The notes under the pieces: model-generated | Databases searched by the model: none | What the model saw: the letters and a program-made list of their open reading frames with translations, nothing else | What the model was told of the DNA's origin: nothing | Made by a program: the position numbers and the translations under genes | Shown here: one piece after another, positions 11,731 through 23,464 of the stretch | Layout of the letters: every line of letters starts with the position of its first letter | How positions within the stretch are numbered: the stretch's first letter is position 1 | Source of the DNA: Laguncularia racemosa | Lineage: Eukaryota; Streptophyta; Magnoliopsida; Myrtales; Combretaceae | Assembly (NCBI GenBank): GCA_037954665.1 | Contig: JBBMOL010000285.1 | Coordinates: forward strand, 434,001 to 498,000 | Reading direction: 5' to 3' | Length of the DNA stretch: 64,000 nt

Positions 11731-13304
11731 GTAGGGCTATCAATTTATGTTATCGTATTGTGTATTGTATCTGTATTTAAACGGATTTGTGTCTAAAAAG
11801 TCATAACTTGTGATACAACTTATTTATTAATCATGTATAAAAACCTAAGCTCGTGATCTAATCTATTTAGTAAGTATCTCTCTTATCTAAGTTAGACCCA
11901 TTTATTGATTAAAAAACTTATAAATAAATCTGTAAAATATTTACATATATAAAATGAAAAGACGATAATAAAGTTAAGGGAAAGGTATATTTTAATCCTT
12001 AATGTTTACTTATTTTTCTATTTCAGTCCTCAACCTTTATATTTTTATATTTGAATCATTAACATTTTCAAAAGTTTATAAGAAAAAACAAAAAAGGATT
12101 TTTATCAAATTGATTAGGTTTTTCAACAATTCGTGATACGTGTAAACTTTAAATCAGTTCATAATAATTAAAATAACAAAATAATAAAATTAAATATATT
12201 TATTTACATATTATAAAAAAAATAATATTAAATACATATAATAATATAATATAATGAAGAAAATAAAAAGATACAAAATGATAATTAAAATTAAGAAAAT
12301 GAACTAAAAAAATTTATTTATATCCTAATCACCTTGACTAACTAGTCCAAGGCTAATTGGATGCTAATACATATTTAAGATAAACAAAAAAATTAACATA
12401 TTTAATGACAATACATTTTTATAAGATTTTCAAAATGTTGAAGACTAAAATAAAAGAAAAAAAAAATTGAGCACTCAAATAAGAAAAGTAAATAAATATT
12501 GTGGACGAAAATGTAATTCTCCCTAAAATTAACTTCTATAAATACTAATGACATAAGGCTTTAAAAGTTAATATGAAATTATAACCCAAACAATAATTTT
12601 CATGAAATCTCATCAAATATAAAAAATTTTAGAACTCATAAGGTTTATAACATAATTGAATTAACTTAAACTCAAGATCTAACATTTTATTTTAGATCTT
12701 TAAGAGAGACTATTAAATACTCTATACATAACAAAGAATAATATTAAATAAATATATGCCATTGAAAATTTTATAAAAGTAGTTTAGTTTACTACTTGCA
12801 TCTCTATAGAGCCAATCTTTTGTATGTAAAAAAGTTTTAATAATTTTAGAACTCATAAGGTTTATAACATAATCTTTTGTATCTAAATGCAAATTTTGAA
12901 GCTCTTGTAGATATCGGTATACTTAATAAATCTCGAGCCATTTTCGCAGCTTGAGGATATTAGAATTAATTGGTTTTCCAATTATTCAATATATCTAATG
13001 CAACCATTGTTTGTCACCTCTCATCTAAATATAGCTCTAGTTCAAATTTTGTAGCACCCCAAAGTCCTTATTACAAGTTATTGATAGAACATTTTAGGCT
13101 CGACCCTTTAAGAACCATATCAACCCACTAAGGCTTTGCTTCAAGCTCCCTTCACCTATGCTGACCTCTTTTGACCTAGGGTTACTCAATCTGGCTCTAA
13201 ATTGGGTGTTCTCAACCTCCTATAAATTGGATTTTTACACCTATCCCCACAATGGATAAGTGCATGAGAACGATACGAATAAGGAAAGGGAATTGGTCAA
13301 CAAT
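11731..13304. mobile_element. hAT-like element, left part only (unit A copy)
   Basis: It begins TAGGGCTATCAATTTATG, then TTTAAACGGATTTGTGTC and AAAGTCATAACTTGTGA, the layout I associate with termini of a common plant hAT-like family. The same start occurs in unit B at 25786, where a matching inverted end exists at 28428. In unit A the right end is missing because the duplicated segment stops at about 13304. No transposase was seen. Confidence 0.4.
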
Positions 13305-14004
13305 CCAATTCTAAATTGGGACATCAACAAACCCCGATGATAGTCAATAACCCTTTTCATTTTTTATTTTCATGGTAATAGGTAACAAAGATTGTTAATG
13401 GTTAAATGGTTATGTGGTTATTCTTTTTCTTGAATAAATCTTTCAAAAATATTCATTTGTATATGTAAATTAAGAATAGTGCTAGGGAATACCTTGCTAC
13501 CCTTTTTTTCTCATTATCCAATCATTCTTTGGCATGCTTTTAAGCAGCAAAATTCACAATACTTCCTTAGTGTCCCTTTGCAATAAGCATGGCTAAGTGC
13601 GACATGGCCTCACTATACATTGATCATTTAGAAATTCTTGTTGTTCGCGTACTTTATTTGTAAAATGGAAATAAGAAACTAAGGATCATGCTCTCCAAAT
13701 AACTCTTATAAAAGCTTCATTTTGAAATACATATAAGTTATTGGTATAGTTATTGTATATACTAATTAGAACTCGAAATTCGAGTCTTGACATATAATAA
13801 GATTTTATAGATGGATTATTTAGCTTCACTTAATTAATTCTAGTAAGTAAAAATATAATTAATGAATATGGAAATAAGAAATAGAGAGAAATAATGAAAT
13901 ATGTATATTTCACTCTCTCGAAATCAATCCTAGAAGACAACAAGAGTGATTTTCTTACATTATATGACTCAAATGAATTAAAAAAAAAAAGGTGAATAAT
14001 ATTT

Positions 14005-14190
14005 GGGTTTCGCTCTTAAATATGGTATTTAAAAAAAAAATTATGCAAATATTGTACTCGAAATAATTATTCTTAAAATAGGTTTCAAATGTGTGGATGT
14101 AGTTTGCAACTTTAGGAGGGAGTCGGAAATTTAAAACTTAAGGTGCAGATCTTGAAGGCATGAACGAGATTTGCATTTTTAGTACAATCT
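14005..14190 (+). repeat. Left terminal inverted repeat of the MULE
   Basis: Pairs with 17540-17725. The outer ~75 bp are best conserved, including CAAATATTGTA and AATAATTATTCTT. A weaker inner match includes GAAC(A/G)AGGTTTGCAT-like sequence at about 14160. Confidence 0.75.
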
Positions 14191-15065
14191 TACTAAAGGT
14201 GTAAACTAAGTCTGTGCCTCCAATTCTACCATATCAAGTAATCCCACCATCCATTTTTTTTTTTTTTTACTTTAACATCCACTGCCAATGTAAAAAGAAA
14301 CTCATAGGACAACAGTATAGAAAAAAAAAATATAAATATAAAAATAGAAGACATTTACTGTAATTTTCCATATCTTAAATTAGATCTGTTTTTTTTTTTT
14401 TTTGTTAGAAGAAGAAGAAGAAGTATTTTGTAGTGAAATGAGGCATTTGAACTAATACAGTAAGATCTAAGCATTTTCTCAATAATTAATTGATTGTGTT
14501 ATGTTTTTCTAGAAATAATCGAAGTTTTTTTTTTTACTGTGTTTAATGTTATTATTTGAGAAAAATGTTGCTGTAATGTTATATTTTGTTAAAAATGTTA
14601 CTGTATATTGTTAGATTATAGTGTGTTAGATATGATTTATATAGATCTTATAATATGTAACATGTAATATTAATTTTTGTGTTAGTATGCGTTAGATATC
14701 ATTTATAAATGTTAAATTGAAAATATTATCTATGTTGTTATAAAGAAATATTGTGACAAAAATTTGTAATATCCGGTATGCGAAATAATTCTTATAGTGT
14801 TGTTAATTAAATTTGCAAATTGTTTGTTTGGAAATAATGGGAAAACAATTAAAATGAAAAATGACACAATTTTTTTTTAATTTTTTTGTGTGAAAATGTT
14901 ATTATTGGAACTTGTCATATTTTTTTAAAGCTCATAATTTATATATACTGTAAATAAGAAAACAATGGTTGACTATGTGAAATTGATAATCTATGTGTTT
15001 GGAAATATTGTAGCTGGTAATTAGGGACCAAGATATGATAGGAATTCGATGAAGAAGTTAAAAAT

Positions 15066-16310
15066 ATGAACTACAATGAATTTTTATACAGAATATGCCA
15101 CAGCATCAAAGTCGATCCAACCAAAGTTGGAGTTGAGATAATTCGCAAGCATCCTGTGTTCCATGGAGATAGTATATGTCATGCATTGATGGTAATTATA
15201 GATAACGAAAATGTTGAAAATTTCATTGAAACGTTTAAATCATATGGAGATTGTGACATTTAACAATTGTATGTCAAAATTTTTGACGATTTAGAGGGGG
15301 GGGGGGGGGGGGGGTGGCGCGCTTCATAAGGTAAATGTCCGATACAAGCAACCAACCACATTCATCACATGTTATTGTAGAAATATAGCTCGAGCCATCT
15401 ACATTTCAACCCTCAATTCTAACCCCGACAGAGGTAAATGATGAAGATGAAATAAATAGAGTAGTTACTTTAGTATTACAACAACTAGAGACATGAGATC
15501 GATACATGGTTCGTTTAGAAGCAACGGTTGCAACTAACACCAATGTAGGAATGAGTGTTGAGGAGGAGAGTACCAATAATAAGAAGAGTTCCAATGACGA
15601 TAATAGGGAAAGTGAAAATGATAGAGATGAAGTACTTGAAGAAGACTCTCTAACCACATATACGTACTCTAGATAGGCAATATATCAATCAGAGCAGGCT
15701 GAACCATCAAGCATGGCAGTTAGAGATCTCGTTCCATACTATAACATTGGTGGTGATGATGATTACATTCATTTCAAGTAGAAGCAAATTAATATTTGCA
15801 GTGGTTCAAGCAATAGTAACGATTTCTATAGGGGCATGAGATTCAGAATGAAAGTAGATGCGATTCAAGCAGTGAGAGCTTACCATGTGAAAAACCATCA
15901 TAACTTCATTATTGTAGAGTCTAGTCCATTGTTGTGGTCTATTTATTGTTTGAGAAGAGACAATGGTTGTAAATGGAGGATTTGGGCCCAAAAGAAGAAG
16001 TTGGAGGGCATGTTCGCAGTGATGAGATTAGAGAGTCTACACGCATGCAATAATCCACTAATTAGTCAGGATCACTCATAGCTGGATTGCAATTTCGTTG
16101 CTAGCCAATTTATAAATTTTGTTAGGGGCAATCTTGATATGAAGGTTGTCGAGTTAGCTTTTGTTGTTGAATAGGAATTTGACTACAAGATTAGTAGGAG
16201 ACGGGTTTAGAAGGGGAAGAAATGGGCTATCGAGCAAGTGTACGGGAATTGAGACAAGTCTTACAATAAATTGCCTAAATTTCTTAGTGCGATATTAATG
16301 ACATATTAAC
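15066..16310 (+). pseudogene. MuDR-type MULE transposase, truncated and broken
   Basis: The plus strand encodes, in order, an N-terminal module (15066-15263, from MNYNEFLYRICHSI, similar to the start of plant MULE transposases), an acidic Ser/Glu/Asp/Asn-rich stretch (about 15540-15660), a MAVRDLVPYYNI-like motif (about 15713), and a DNA-binding domain of MuDR type (15836-16081: GMRFRMKVDAIQAVRAY, then an HHNF..VESSPLLW strand, then a C...C.W core). Beyond a stop at 16079-16081 the same frame continues with FVASQFINFVRGN...SYNKLPKFLSAIL to about 16300, with further stops. The expected catalytic DDE domain and SWIM finger are absent; AT-rich repeats follow instead. Several in-frame stops and the G tract at 15296 make it non-functional. 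This is family-level recognition from memory of the domain pattern. Confidence 0.75.
15296..15314 (+). repeat. Run of 19 consecutive G
   Basis: An uninterrupted homopolymer within the transposase remnant, after TTTAGA and before TGGCGCGC. It is an outlier in this AT-rich region, could fold as a G-quadruplex, and its exact length is prone to sequencing error. Confidence 0.9.
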
Positions 16311-16990
16311 CACTAATTATATTTAATTAATAGATCATTAATAACTAATTAATTTTATAACTAATTATACAAAAACATACAAATATTTTATAATTGCAAC
16401 CAAAAAAAAATTTATCACTAATTAATTTATAATAACTATTTAATGATATAATAACAATTAATCACTTTTAATTAATCGATAATTAATAAATACTTAATTT
16501 TATAACTAATTGTATAAAAACATACAAATATTTTATATTTGTAACCAATACAAAATTTTTCACTAATAAATTTTATAACAACTAATTAATGACATATTAA
16601 TGACTAATCACTTTTCATTAATGGATCGATAATAGCTAATTAATTTTATAACTAATTGTACAAAAGCGTACAAATATTTTGCATTTGCAATCAAGACAAA
16701 ATTTTTCACTAATTATTTTCCTAATGATTAATTACTTACATATGAATGACTAGTTACTACTAATTAATAATTAATTAAAAAAATTATAATTTAATAACTA
16801 CTTTTATAAAAATACATTATAATAAAACTTAAAAATAATTTATTATAATCAACACAAAGGTTTTTCTTAACTATTTTTCTAATCATTAAATAATGACTAA
16901 TTAAGGACTAATTACTTCATCATTAATGATCACTTTTACAATAATTTTCACAACAAAAAATTCAAACATTTCATATAAAAAAATACTTAA
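16290..16990 (+). repeat. AT-rich tandem array, ~145-bp period, 3-4 decayed units
   Basis: The phrase TTTTATAACTAATT(A/G)TA followed by CAAAA..ATACAAATATTTT occurs at about 16353, 16498 and 16644, each followed by a (C/A)AATTTTT(C/A)ACTAAT phrase. A weaker fourth unit follows. It sits where the catalytic part of the transposase would be expected. Confidence 0.65.
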
Positions 16991-17487
16991 TTTTTTTACT
17001 AATTCATTTGCTAATGTTAATTAATGATATATTAATAACTAATTAATTATTAATTGACAATTAAGTAATAACTATTGTTATTTCAATAAAAATAGTGGAG
17101 TACACATAATTGCACTTATTTTTTTATGCATTCATAGAAAGTAGTATAATACTAAAAATAAATAATTTTTTCTCAAAAAAACATACCGATATCTTGCTTT
17201 GATGAAGATATTTACATACACATACTTCAACAAGATGAAACTTGCGTGAAATAGAAATTAAAAAAACAAAAAATTTTAAATAATGAGAAGAAGTGAAATT
17301 TGTAAAGGAAATTGAAAGATGTAAAAATAAACATATGAACTGACGATTTGTATTTATATTACAAACTATTAGTGCAAATTTTTTTTTTTAGTACATTAGA
17401 AATCATATGTTATGATATTGTATAAATTTATTATATCATTTTTATAGGTTTGTAGTGACAATTTTATAGGTTTTAGGATTTATCACG

Positions 17488-17525
17488 GTAAATATATATA
17501 TATATATATATATAATATATATATT
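17488..17525. repeat. TA-rich microsatellite inside the right MULE end
   Basis: Two adjoining (AT)n tracts separated by a TAAT step. Confidence 0.7.
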
Positions 17526-17539
17526 TCTCAGTATAATCG

Positions 17540-17725
17540 CACTAGAGATGCAAACCTTGTTCCCACCTATAAATTGTATTGAAGGCGCAGATCCGGTTTG
17601 GGCCTTTAATATTAATTTTTTTTTACCAAAGTAGTAAATCATGTTTGTGCTTTCAAAGAATAATTATTTTAGATACAATATTTGCGTAATATTTAAAAAA
17701 ATTACTATATTTAAAAGTGTTACCC
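17540..17725 (-). repeat. Right terminal inverted repeat of the MULE
   Basis: Reverse complement pairs with 14005-14190. It ends GTTACCC at 17725, directly before the AATAATATTT target duplication. Confidence 0.75.
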
Positions 17726-18536
17726 AATAATATTTACATATTGTTTCCTAACTAATGATGCATTGCTATTGAAATGAACAACAATATATCAATAAATGAT
17801 TACCGAAAGCATCATATCATTTTTTTTTTCTTTTGTAAGTGGTAGAGAAGAAGATATATCAGAATTATGGAGAATTTTATGGTACCATAACTTAGAAGAA
17901 ATGGTCTTTTTAATTATAGTAAAATCTTTTGAATTATGGTAAAAATAAAGCTCATTAATAATATATATATATATATAAATCAATAGTTTTAATAAAGTTA
18001 TTACCGTCTTCATGAAATCATCAATAGCTTTAATGAATTATGGTGGGTAACCTTTATAATAGTAAATTACTTTTTAATAATAATAAAAATAAGGTTTATA
18101 ATAAAATATGTTATCTAAAGTAATAATATAATAATGTTACTTTTCAATGGCAAACACGTCAGCATACATCTCTGTTCTGCATTAGATAGCAAAGACGGTA
18201 AGAGCATCTTCGAAGAGCAACAATGGCGATCCGATAAATACATACATATTTTTATCAATGTGCACCACCAAAAAGAGCGGCGTTCATTCCTCTTTGCTCT
18301 CAATGTTTTCTTTCCTGACCTATCACTTTGAATACATGAGTGGCTGCTAATGATCATCCATGTCAAACTTTGAAATTGCTTTTAGTCTAAAAGTAAAGGT
18401 TCGATAAATTCGCTATCACCTGGCTACATTGAAAGAATCCGTAGCTTTAGTATATTCCAATTTCCACTGATCTACGAGAAACCTTTTTTTTTTTCCTTTT
18501 CAAACGACTGATTCCTCTTAAGTATTCATATTTTAT

Positions 18537-18675
18537 CATCAATGGTAGGAATTCGTTCTAATGATAACACCGCCAAAGATGTCTATGCCGCCCTTAGTTC
18601 TCGAACTTGCTTGTTTCATGAAAACATTTGATTTTCAACTTTCGTGAGCGTATTGGACCGGCCTATTCGGCTTTT
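18537..18675. other. Unit B-only segment, possible exon debris
   Basis: Absent from unit A at the matching place (about 9520). It is more GC-balanced than its flanks, and the plus strand reads open for about 28 codons from 18543 (MVGIRSNDNTAKDVYAAL...). I do not recognise the peptide. Either a deletion in A or an insertion in B. Confidence 0.3.
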
Positions 18676-19179
18676 TCATTTCTCATGTATATGATATGCT
18701 TGCCACATGTGTATCACCTCACTCGCTTCTTCCTTGCTTCTTTATCGTATTTATCATTTTTTATGGTTAATTAACTTACAGTACTTCCTCCTGCTAAAGA
18801 ACCATAGACAACTGTACCATAGAAGCATACATAGTGGCATCATGTCGCCTGGTCCAAAAGCTTTACAAGAGCAATATACTTTCTATAAAGCAATTCTTTA
18901 ATTGTTTTAAGGATAGGACAGCGGTGTTTATTCACATAGTTGACCTGATGCTCTTCTATGGAATCGCTTAATAATCTTGATTATCAGCTCTCACCAATCT
19001 TTTCTTAATATAATGTAATTTTTTTTTTTTAAAAAAAAGACTAGGGTAATCACAATGCTGCTGCTCTGCTATGTGAATACATGATGCTGGCTGTAGACTT
19101 TACTATCTACCCAATTTTAGCTACTTTTATTTTTTTATAAAGCTTCTTGTAATCCTTTTGTTAGACAGTAAAATTAAGT

Positions 19180-19415
19180 GGGCATGCACTCTATTGAAGG
19201 AGCTTATAAAATGCTTGAGACCATCCTTAGTAGAGAAGTTAATTTTGCATGCCATTTAGAAAATTCTTCAGGCTAGATATAGACTTCTCATCCAAATGGG
19301 CATGCACTCTATTGAAGGAGCTTACAAAATGCTTGACACCATCCTTAGTGGACAAGTTAATTTTGCGTGCCGTTTAGAAAATTCTTCAGGCTAGATATAG
19401 AGTTCTCATCCGAAT
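19180..19415 (+). repeat. 118-bp tandem repeat, two copies (unit B)
   Basis: Copies begin with GGGCATGCACTCTATTGAAG at 19180 and 19298 and run through TTAGAAAATTCTTCAGGCTA. Same repeat as 10075-10236 in unit A, which has a truncated second copy. Confidence 0.8.
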
Positions 19416-19532
19416 CGAATTTTCCTAGTTTTTTTTAGTCTCCATGCATTTTGGTTTTCTACTACATGTCGGTCCATGCATTATTATTGATTTTTTTTCC
19501 TTGCTTTCTCTGGTGTGGTCAACGATTGATAA

Positions 19533-19640
19533 AGGGTCGTTGGTTGCCTGCGGTTGGATAGTGCAACTTCGAGACGGCGGAATTGATGGGGATGAGTATT
19601 TTATTGCAATCTTAAGTCCGTGCCCCAAGTTTGGAGGCTA
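19533..19640. other. Unit B-only 108-bp segment
   Basis: Inserted relative to unit A (which joins at about 10340). It is open on the plus strand (KGSLVACGWIVQLRDGG...) with balanced base composition, which suggests coding ancestry, but I do not recognise it. Confidence 0.3.
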
Positions 19641-19769
19641 AAAAAGCAGAGTGTTCAACTCCCTTGTCTCCATAAATTGCCGGACCGCCCATGGAAAAAC
19701 ACACAACCCCCGCTCAAATGCAAGTCCATGCAAGTGAGTGATGGGCGTTCATAAATGCTAGCAATTTAC

Positions 19770-19973
19770 ACTTGAAAAGAGAGAGGTTTTATTCATCACA
19801 AATTTTCTATACTACCAGCATATACAAAAGAGACTTTTATAATACAATTGAGCTAGAAATTAGGAAAATAATTAGCTTTAAATTAAGTAAGAAAAGATTT
19901 ACATTAGCTGTACAACCTCTAGGAGTGAAAAAGAGATTTAAGGAGAGAGATTTAGGAAAATAAAATCTCAATA
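19770..19973 (-). repeat. 3' LTR of the copia element
   Basis: Matches 24232-24439 with scattered substitutions and short indels. The element-strand start is TATTGAGATT here and TGTTGAGATT in the other LTR, so the canonical TG has been lost by mutation. Confidence 0.85.
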
Positions 19974-19984
19974 GTTCTCCTCAA
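19974..19984 (-). other. Polypurine tract of the copia element
   Basis: Element-strand TTGAGGAGAAC lies directly before the 3' LTR, the place where plus-strand DNA synthesis would be primed. Confidence 0.6.
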
Positions 19985-20676
19985 GTTGGTGCATAGATGT
20001 CATACATGCCCAACTTGTCAAGACATTTTGAGAATACTTGACTTGAGGCCACCTTAGTCAAAACATTGGTTAATTGATCTTTAGATCGAATCTTTAGTAG
20101 TTCCAAGGTTTTCTCTTCTAACTTCTCCTTGATGAAAAATCTATCCACCTCCACATGTTTTGTTCGGTCATGTTGGACTGGATTATGAGCTACGTCACAT
20201 GCACCTTTATTGTCGTAGTACAACTGAATTGGTCGTTCAGTAGAATAACCTAACTCTTGCAAAAGGAGCTTCAACCACAAAGCTTCACAAAGTTTAAGTG
20301 CCACACCCTTAAATTCAACTTCTTCACTTGAGCGAGCAACAACATTTTGTTTTTTACTTCTCCAAGTAACTAGATTACTTCCCACAAATGTGAAGTAACT
20401 TGAAGTAGATCTCCTATCATCCATTGCTCCTGCTCAATCAAAATTTGTATATACCTCAATATCTTGATAGTTCACAGTTTTGGTGAGCAAGATTCCTTTT
20501 CTAGGAGCAAATTTTATATATCTCAAAATACGCATGATAGCATTCATATGTTGTTCACCAGAATTGTGCATATATTGACTTACAACACTCAATGCATAAG
20601 CAAGGTTTAGTCTTGTGTGTGCTAAGTACATCAACTTTCCTACAAGTCTCTGATATCTTCTTTTGTCAACTGGCAC
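19981..20676 (-). pseudogene. copia RNase H domain and 3' end of pol
   Basis: Two adjacent minus-strand frames. The upstream one (20676-20434) reads KRRYQRLVGKLMYLAHTRLN and continues into HMNAIMRILRYIK, the end of copia reverse transcriptase and its connection. The downstream one (20424-19981, 147 aa) reads RSTSSYFTFVGSNLVTWRSK, then VVARSSEEVEFK, LYYDNKGACDVAHNPVQHDR and TKHVEVDRFFIKEKL, the hallmark copia RNase H end. A stop lies between the two. SSEEVEFK stands where the family has a SxEAEYxA-type motif, so the active site is altered. The frame ends at 19981, 8 bp from the 3' LTR. Confidence 0.85.
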
Positions 20677-20749
20677 TTGATTTGCTTCAATACTTATTTC
20701 AAGCCTTCTTCTACTAGAGAATTAATTGGTTGACATGTTGACATGCCAG

Positions 20750-21480
20750 TTTCTTATAATAAATCTAATGCATATTTTCTTTAAGATAAGAAAACATCTT
20801 TCTTAGATCTAGAGACGTCAATTCCAAGAAAATATTTCAAGGAACCAAGGTCTTTTATTTCAAATTCTTTTGACAAGTGTTTCTATGGTGCCTTCCTTTC
20901 TTCTACATGATTTACTGTAACCACCATGTCATCCACATATATAATAAGGGTAGTGATCTTACCCTATCTTTTCTTCAAAAACAAGTGTGGTTTGAGTTAC
21001 ATTGATAGTATCTGAATGCTTTTATAAACTTTGTGAATCTTCTAAACCATGCTTTTAGAGATTTTTTCAACCCATATAATGATTTCTTTAGTTTACACAC
21101 CTTGTTGCTATGTCTTTCTAGTGTCATACATCTTGGGGGAAGTTCAATATAAACTTCTTTAGTTAATTCTCCAAGTAAAAAAGCATTTTTGACATCAAAT
21201 TGCTACAGTGACCAATCCATGTTTGCAGCTAAAGTCAATAATACTCAAATAGTGTCGATTTTAGCTATAGGTGTAAAAGTCTATATAATCAATACAATGG
21301 GCTTGTGTATATCCCTTTGCCACCAATGTTGCTTTGAATCATTCAACAGTGTCATCTACTTTGTACTTCATAGTATAAATCCATCAGTAACCCACTAGTT
21401 TCTTTCCTTGTGGACAATCAACCAAATCCCAAGTTTTGCAAAGAGCTCATTTCCTCATTCGTAGCATCTTTCCATCTTAG
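20750..21480 (-). pseudogene. copia reverse transcriptase, broken
   Basis: No long frame survives, but the minus strand encodes LIIYVDDMVV around 20915-20945, the YVDDM active-site motif of plant copia reverse transcriptases, and flanking fragments fit the family order between the linker at 21713-21486 and RNase H at 20676. Several stops and frameshifts interrupt it. Confidence 0.75.
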
Positions 21481-21485
21481 ATCAG

Positions 21486-21877
21486 CTAATTCTTCCTGCA
21501 CATTATTAGGAATATATAAGTAGATAATTGATTCACAAATGATTGATTTGATTCGGATAGATGTTGGTTAGACACATATTGGCTTATAAGATATTTAACT
21601 CTGCTAGAGATTTCAGGTTCATATATAGGTTTAGGAATACCTCTATTGATTAAATTTGGTAGTTGTTTTTTAGGTAACTTAATTTCAAGAATAGGAACAT
21701 CCTTAGCAGGCAATTGGTGTGATGTATCAGTGGGAAATTCAACCTCTTTATTTGGAAAACTTGTATTATGTGATTCAATTGTCTCTTCAATTTTGGTTGA
21801 TCATGAATTCTGTGTTTCAACAATTTCCAATTCTTTATCCATATTAAGGTCCAAAGCAATATCACTACTGTAATCAA
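21486..21877 (-). pseudogene. copia integrase-RT linker region
   Basis: The minus-strand frame 21713-21486 (PKKQLPNLINRGIPKPIYEP, then YVSNQHLSESNQSFVNQLST) matches the variable but recognisable linker that precedes copia reverse transcriptase. The frame at 21877-21650 is the shifted upstream part. Confidence 0.65.
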
Positions 21878-22049
21878 GATTCTGAATTTCCTTTAGGTAC
21901 TCCCCCTATAGTTCAAAATCTATAGAAAAATACATCGAATCTTTATGAAAAACCACATCCATTATTATAAACATATGTTTTGTTGGAGGATGATAACACT
22001 TATAGCCTTTCTAATGCATGACATATCTTAGGAAAAGACAGCATAAAGC

Positions 22050-22628
22050 TCATGGGTCTAACTTATTTTGCTGATGTTTGTGAAGATGGACAAATACGAC
22101 ACACCTAAAAACTTGAGGAAGTAAATCATAAACTATTGGAGTAACCACAACATCAGTAAGTGCTTTAAATGGTGTTTGAAAGTTAATGGAGCTTGAAGGA
22201 GTTCGATTAATTAAGTGAACTGCAAACATAAGAGCTTTTCCCCAATAAGACAACGACATATGTGCTTCAATTAAAATAGCTCGAATAACTTCTAGTAAAT
22301 GACGATTTTTCCATTCTAAGACTCCATTTTGTTGAAGGGTATTAGCACAAGTTATTTGGTTAACAATTCCTTGCACTTCTAAAAACTTTTGAAGTTCAAA
22401 ACTTTGATATTCCCCTCCATTATCACTGTGTAAAACTTGAATGTATCCATTATACTGAGTTTTGACCATTTTATGAAATTTCTTAAATAACAAGTTTACT
22501 TCACTTTTAGACTTCATTAACCACAACCAAGTCATCCGAGTATAATCATCAATAAAAGTAACAAACCAACATGAACCACTCAATGTTAGAATTTTGGATG
22601 GACCCTTCACATCAAAGTGAATGACCAT
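22050..22628 (-). pseudogene. copia integrase core (192-aa open frame)
   Basis: The frame reads FDVKGPSKI..., SCWFVTFIDDYTRMTWLWLM, LHSDNGGEYQSFELQKFLEV, ITCANTLQQNGVLEWKNRHL and YWGKALMFAVHLINRTPSSS, the copia integrase catalytic core (rve fold). The first Asp is in FDVKGP, the second in HSDNGGEY, and the catalytic Glu is expected in the NG(V)xExKNRHL stretch. The zinc-binding N-terminus upstream (22640-22900) is frameshifted. Typical integrases are longer, so only the core is open. Confidence 0.9.
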
Positions 22629-23060
22629 ATAAATGGAAAAAGACTTTTATTTAATCTTAATGGAAATGAAGTTCTATGACTTTTTGTAAGTTTACATACA
22701 TCACAACAAAAACTAGAAAGATCAACATGTTCAAACAAACTAGGGAGTAATTTTTTAAGATATTCAAAAGATGGATGCCCCATCCTTCAATGCTAGAGCC
22801 AAATTTTAGATTCATTCTTCTTCTCTTTCATGCCTTCTATTGCCAAAACTTCATGCAACTTGTTAGAGCTTTTCAATGTCAAGTCTAAGTAGTACATTTT
22901 CCTCTCCTAACACCACAACTAATCATCTTCTTTGTTTGGATATCCTTAAAAACATAAGAGTTAGGCCAAAAACTTACAATACAAGATAATACTTTAGTAC
23001 TTTGAGAAACAGATAAGAGATTATAATCTAAAGATGAAACAACCAATACAGAATCAAGAT

Positions 23061-23464
23061 TTAAAGTATTAGTGAGTGATAAAGAACCTTCTCTAATAAT
23101 TGAGGATTCATTACCATTAGTAGTAATTTTTTTTTTTTTTGTGAAGAGGTTCTAACATTTGTAACTTGTCTTGAATCAAACGTCACATGATCAGAAGCAC
23201 TAGAATCAATTATCCATGTATTGAAACAAGTGCAAAAACATTCAAGGCCTTCCCACAAGTGTTTGTAGTTATAATCAACACAAAACCTTCTTTAGTAGTA
23301 TTATCATTAGTTTCAGCAATAGCAGTGACTGAGTTCTCGAAATTCTTTCTCCAAGGTGCTCTACTATGATCCCACCATTCTGGATATCCCACAAGTTCAT
23401 TGCAACATTGCTTTGTATGTCCAGTCTGAATGTAATGTGTACACTTGTATTTAGATTTTTCCAT
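23061..23464 (-). pseudogene. copia zinc knuckle and aspartic protease
   Basis: The frame 23464-23210 carries a CCHC-like knuckle (KCTHYIQTGHTKQCCNELVG) in which the second Cys position is Tyr, so metal binding is probably lost. The following frame (23258-23061) reads WIIDSSASDHVTFDS; copia proteases have DSGAS(D/H)H here, so the essential Gly after Asp-Ser has become Ser. Both changes are visible directly in the translation; the family comparison is from general knowledge. Confidence 0.8.

Larger units (their letters stand above)
3117..13304 (+). repeat. Unit A of a large head-to-tail duplication
   Basis: Unit A is collinear with unit B (13305-27497). Matching blocks, A to B: 3117-3169 to 13305-13354; 5653-5912 to about 13350-13612; 7117-7500 to 13613-13994; 7501-7944 to 17726-18150; 8985-9400 to 18190-18490; about 9520-10440 to 18675-19769; 10450-13304 to 24445-27497. 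Identity by eye is about 85-90%. Gaps in the alignment are explained by the solo LTR and hAT element in A, the MULE and copia element in B, and a few unexplained indels. At the A/B junction (about 13300-13310) the text changes from the right-edge sequence GGGAATTGGT to the left-edge sequence CTAAATTGGG. No protein function could be assigned to the shared backbone. Confidence 0.75.
14005..17725 (+). mobile_element. Mutator-like element (MULE) with long TIRs
   Basis: The two ends are imperfect inverted repeats: the left reads GGGTTTCGCTCTTAAATATGG and the right, on the minus strand, GGGTAACACTTTTAAATATAG, both followed by a shared CAAATATTGTA...AATAATTATTCTT and weaker similarity out to about 180-200 bp. 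Both sides carry AATAATATTT (13995-14004 and 17726-17735), a 10-bp target duplication within the range for MULEs. Unit A has one AATAATATTT at 7501-7510 in otherwise matching flanks, the unfilled site. The 3.7-kb element contains a decayed MuDR-type transposase N-terminal half, a 19-G tract and a 145-bp tandem array, but no recognisable catalytic domain. It is therefore non-autonomous now. Confidence 0.85.

Noticed and set aside
15406..15657. 83-codon Ser/Leu-rich minus frame
   Set aside because: Antisense of the acidic stretch of the transposase remnant, low complexity.
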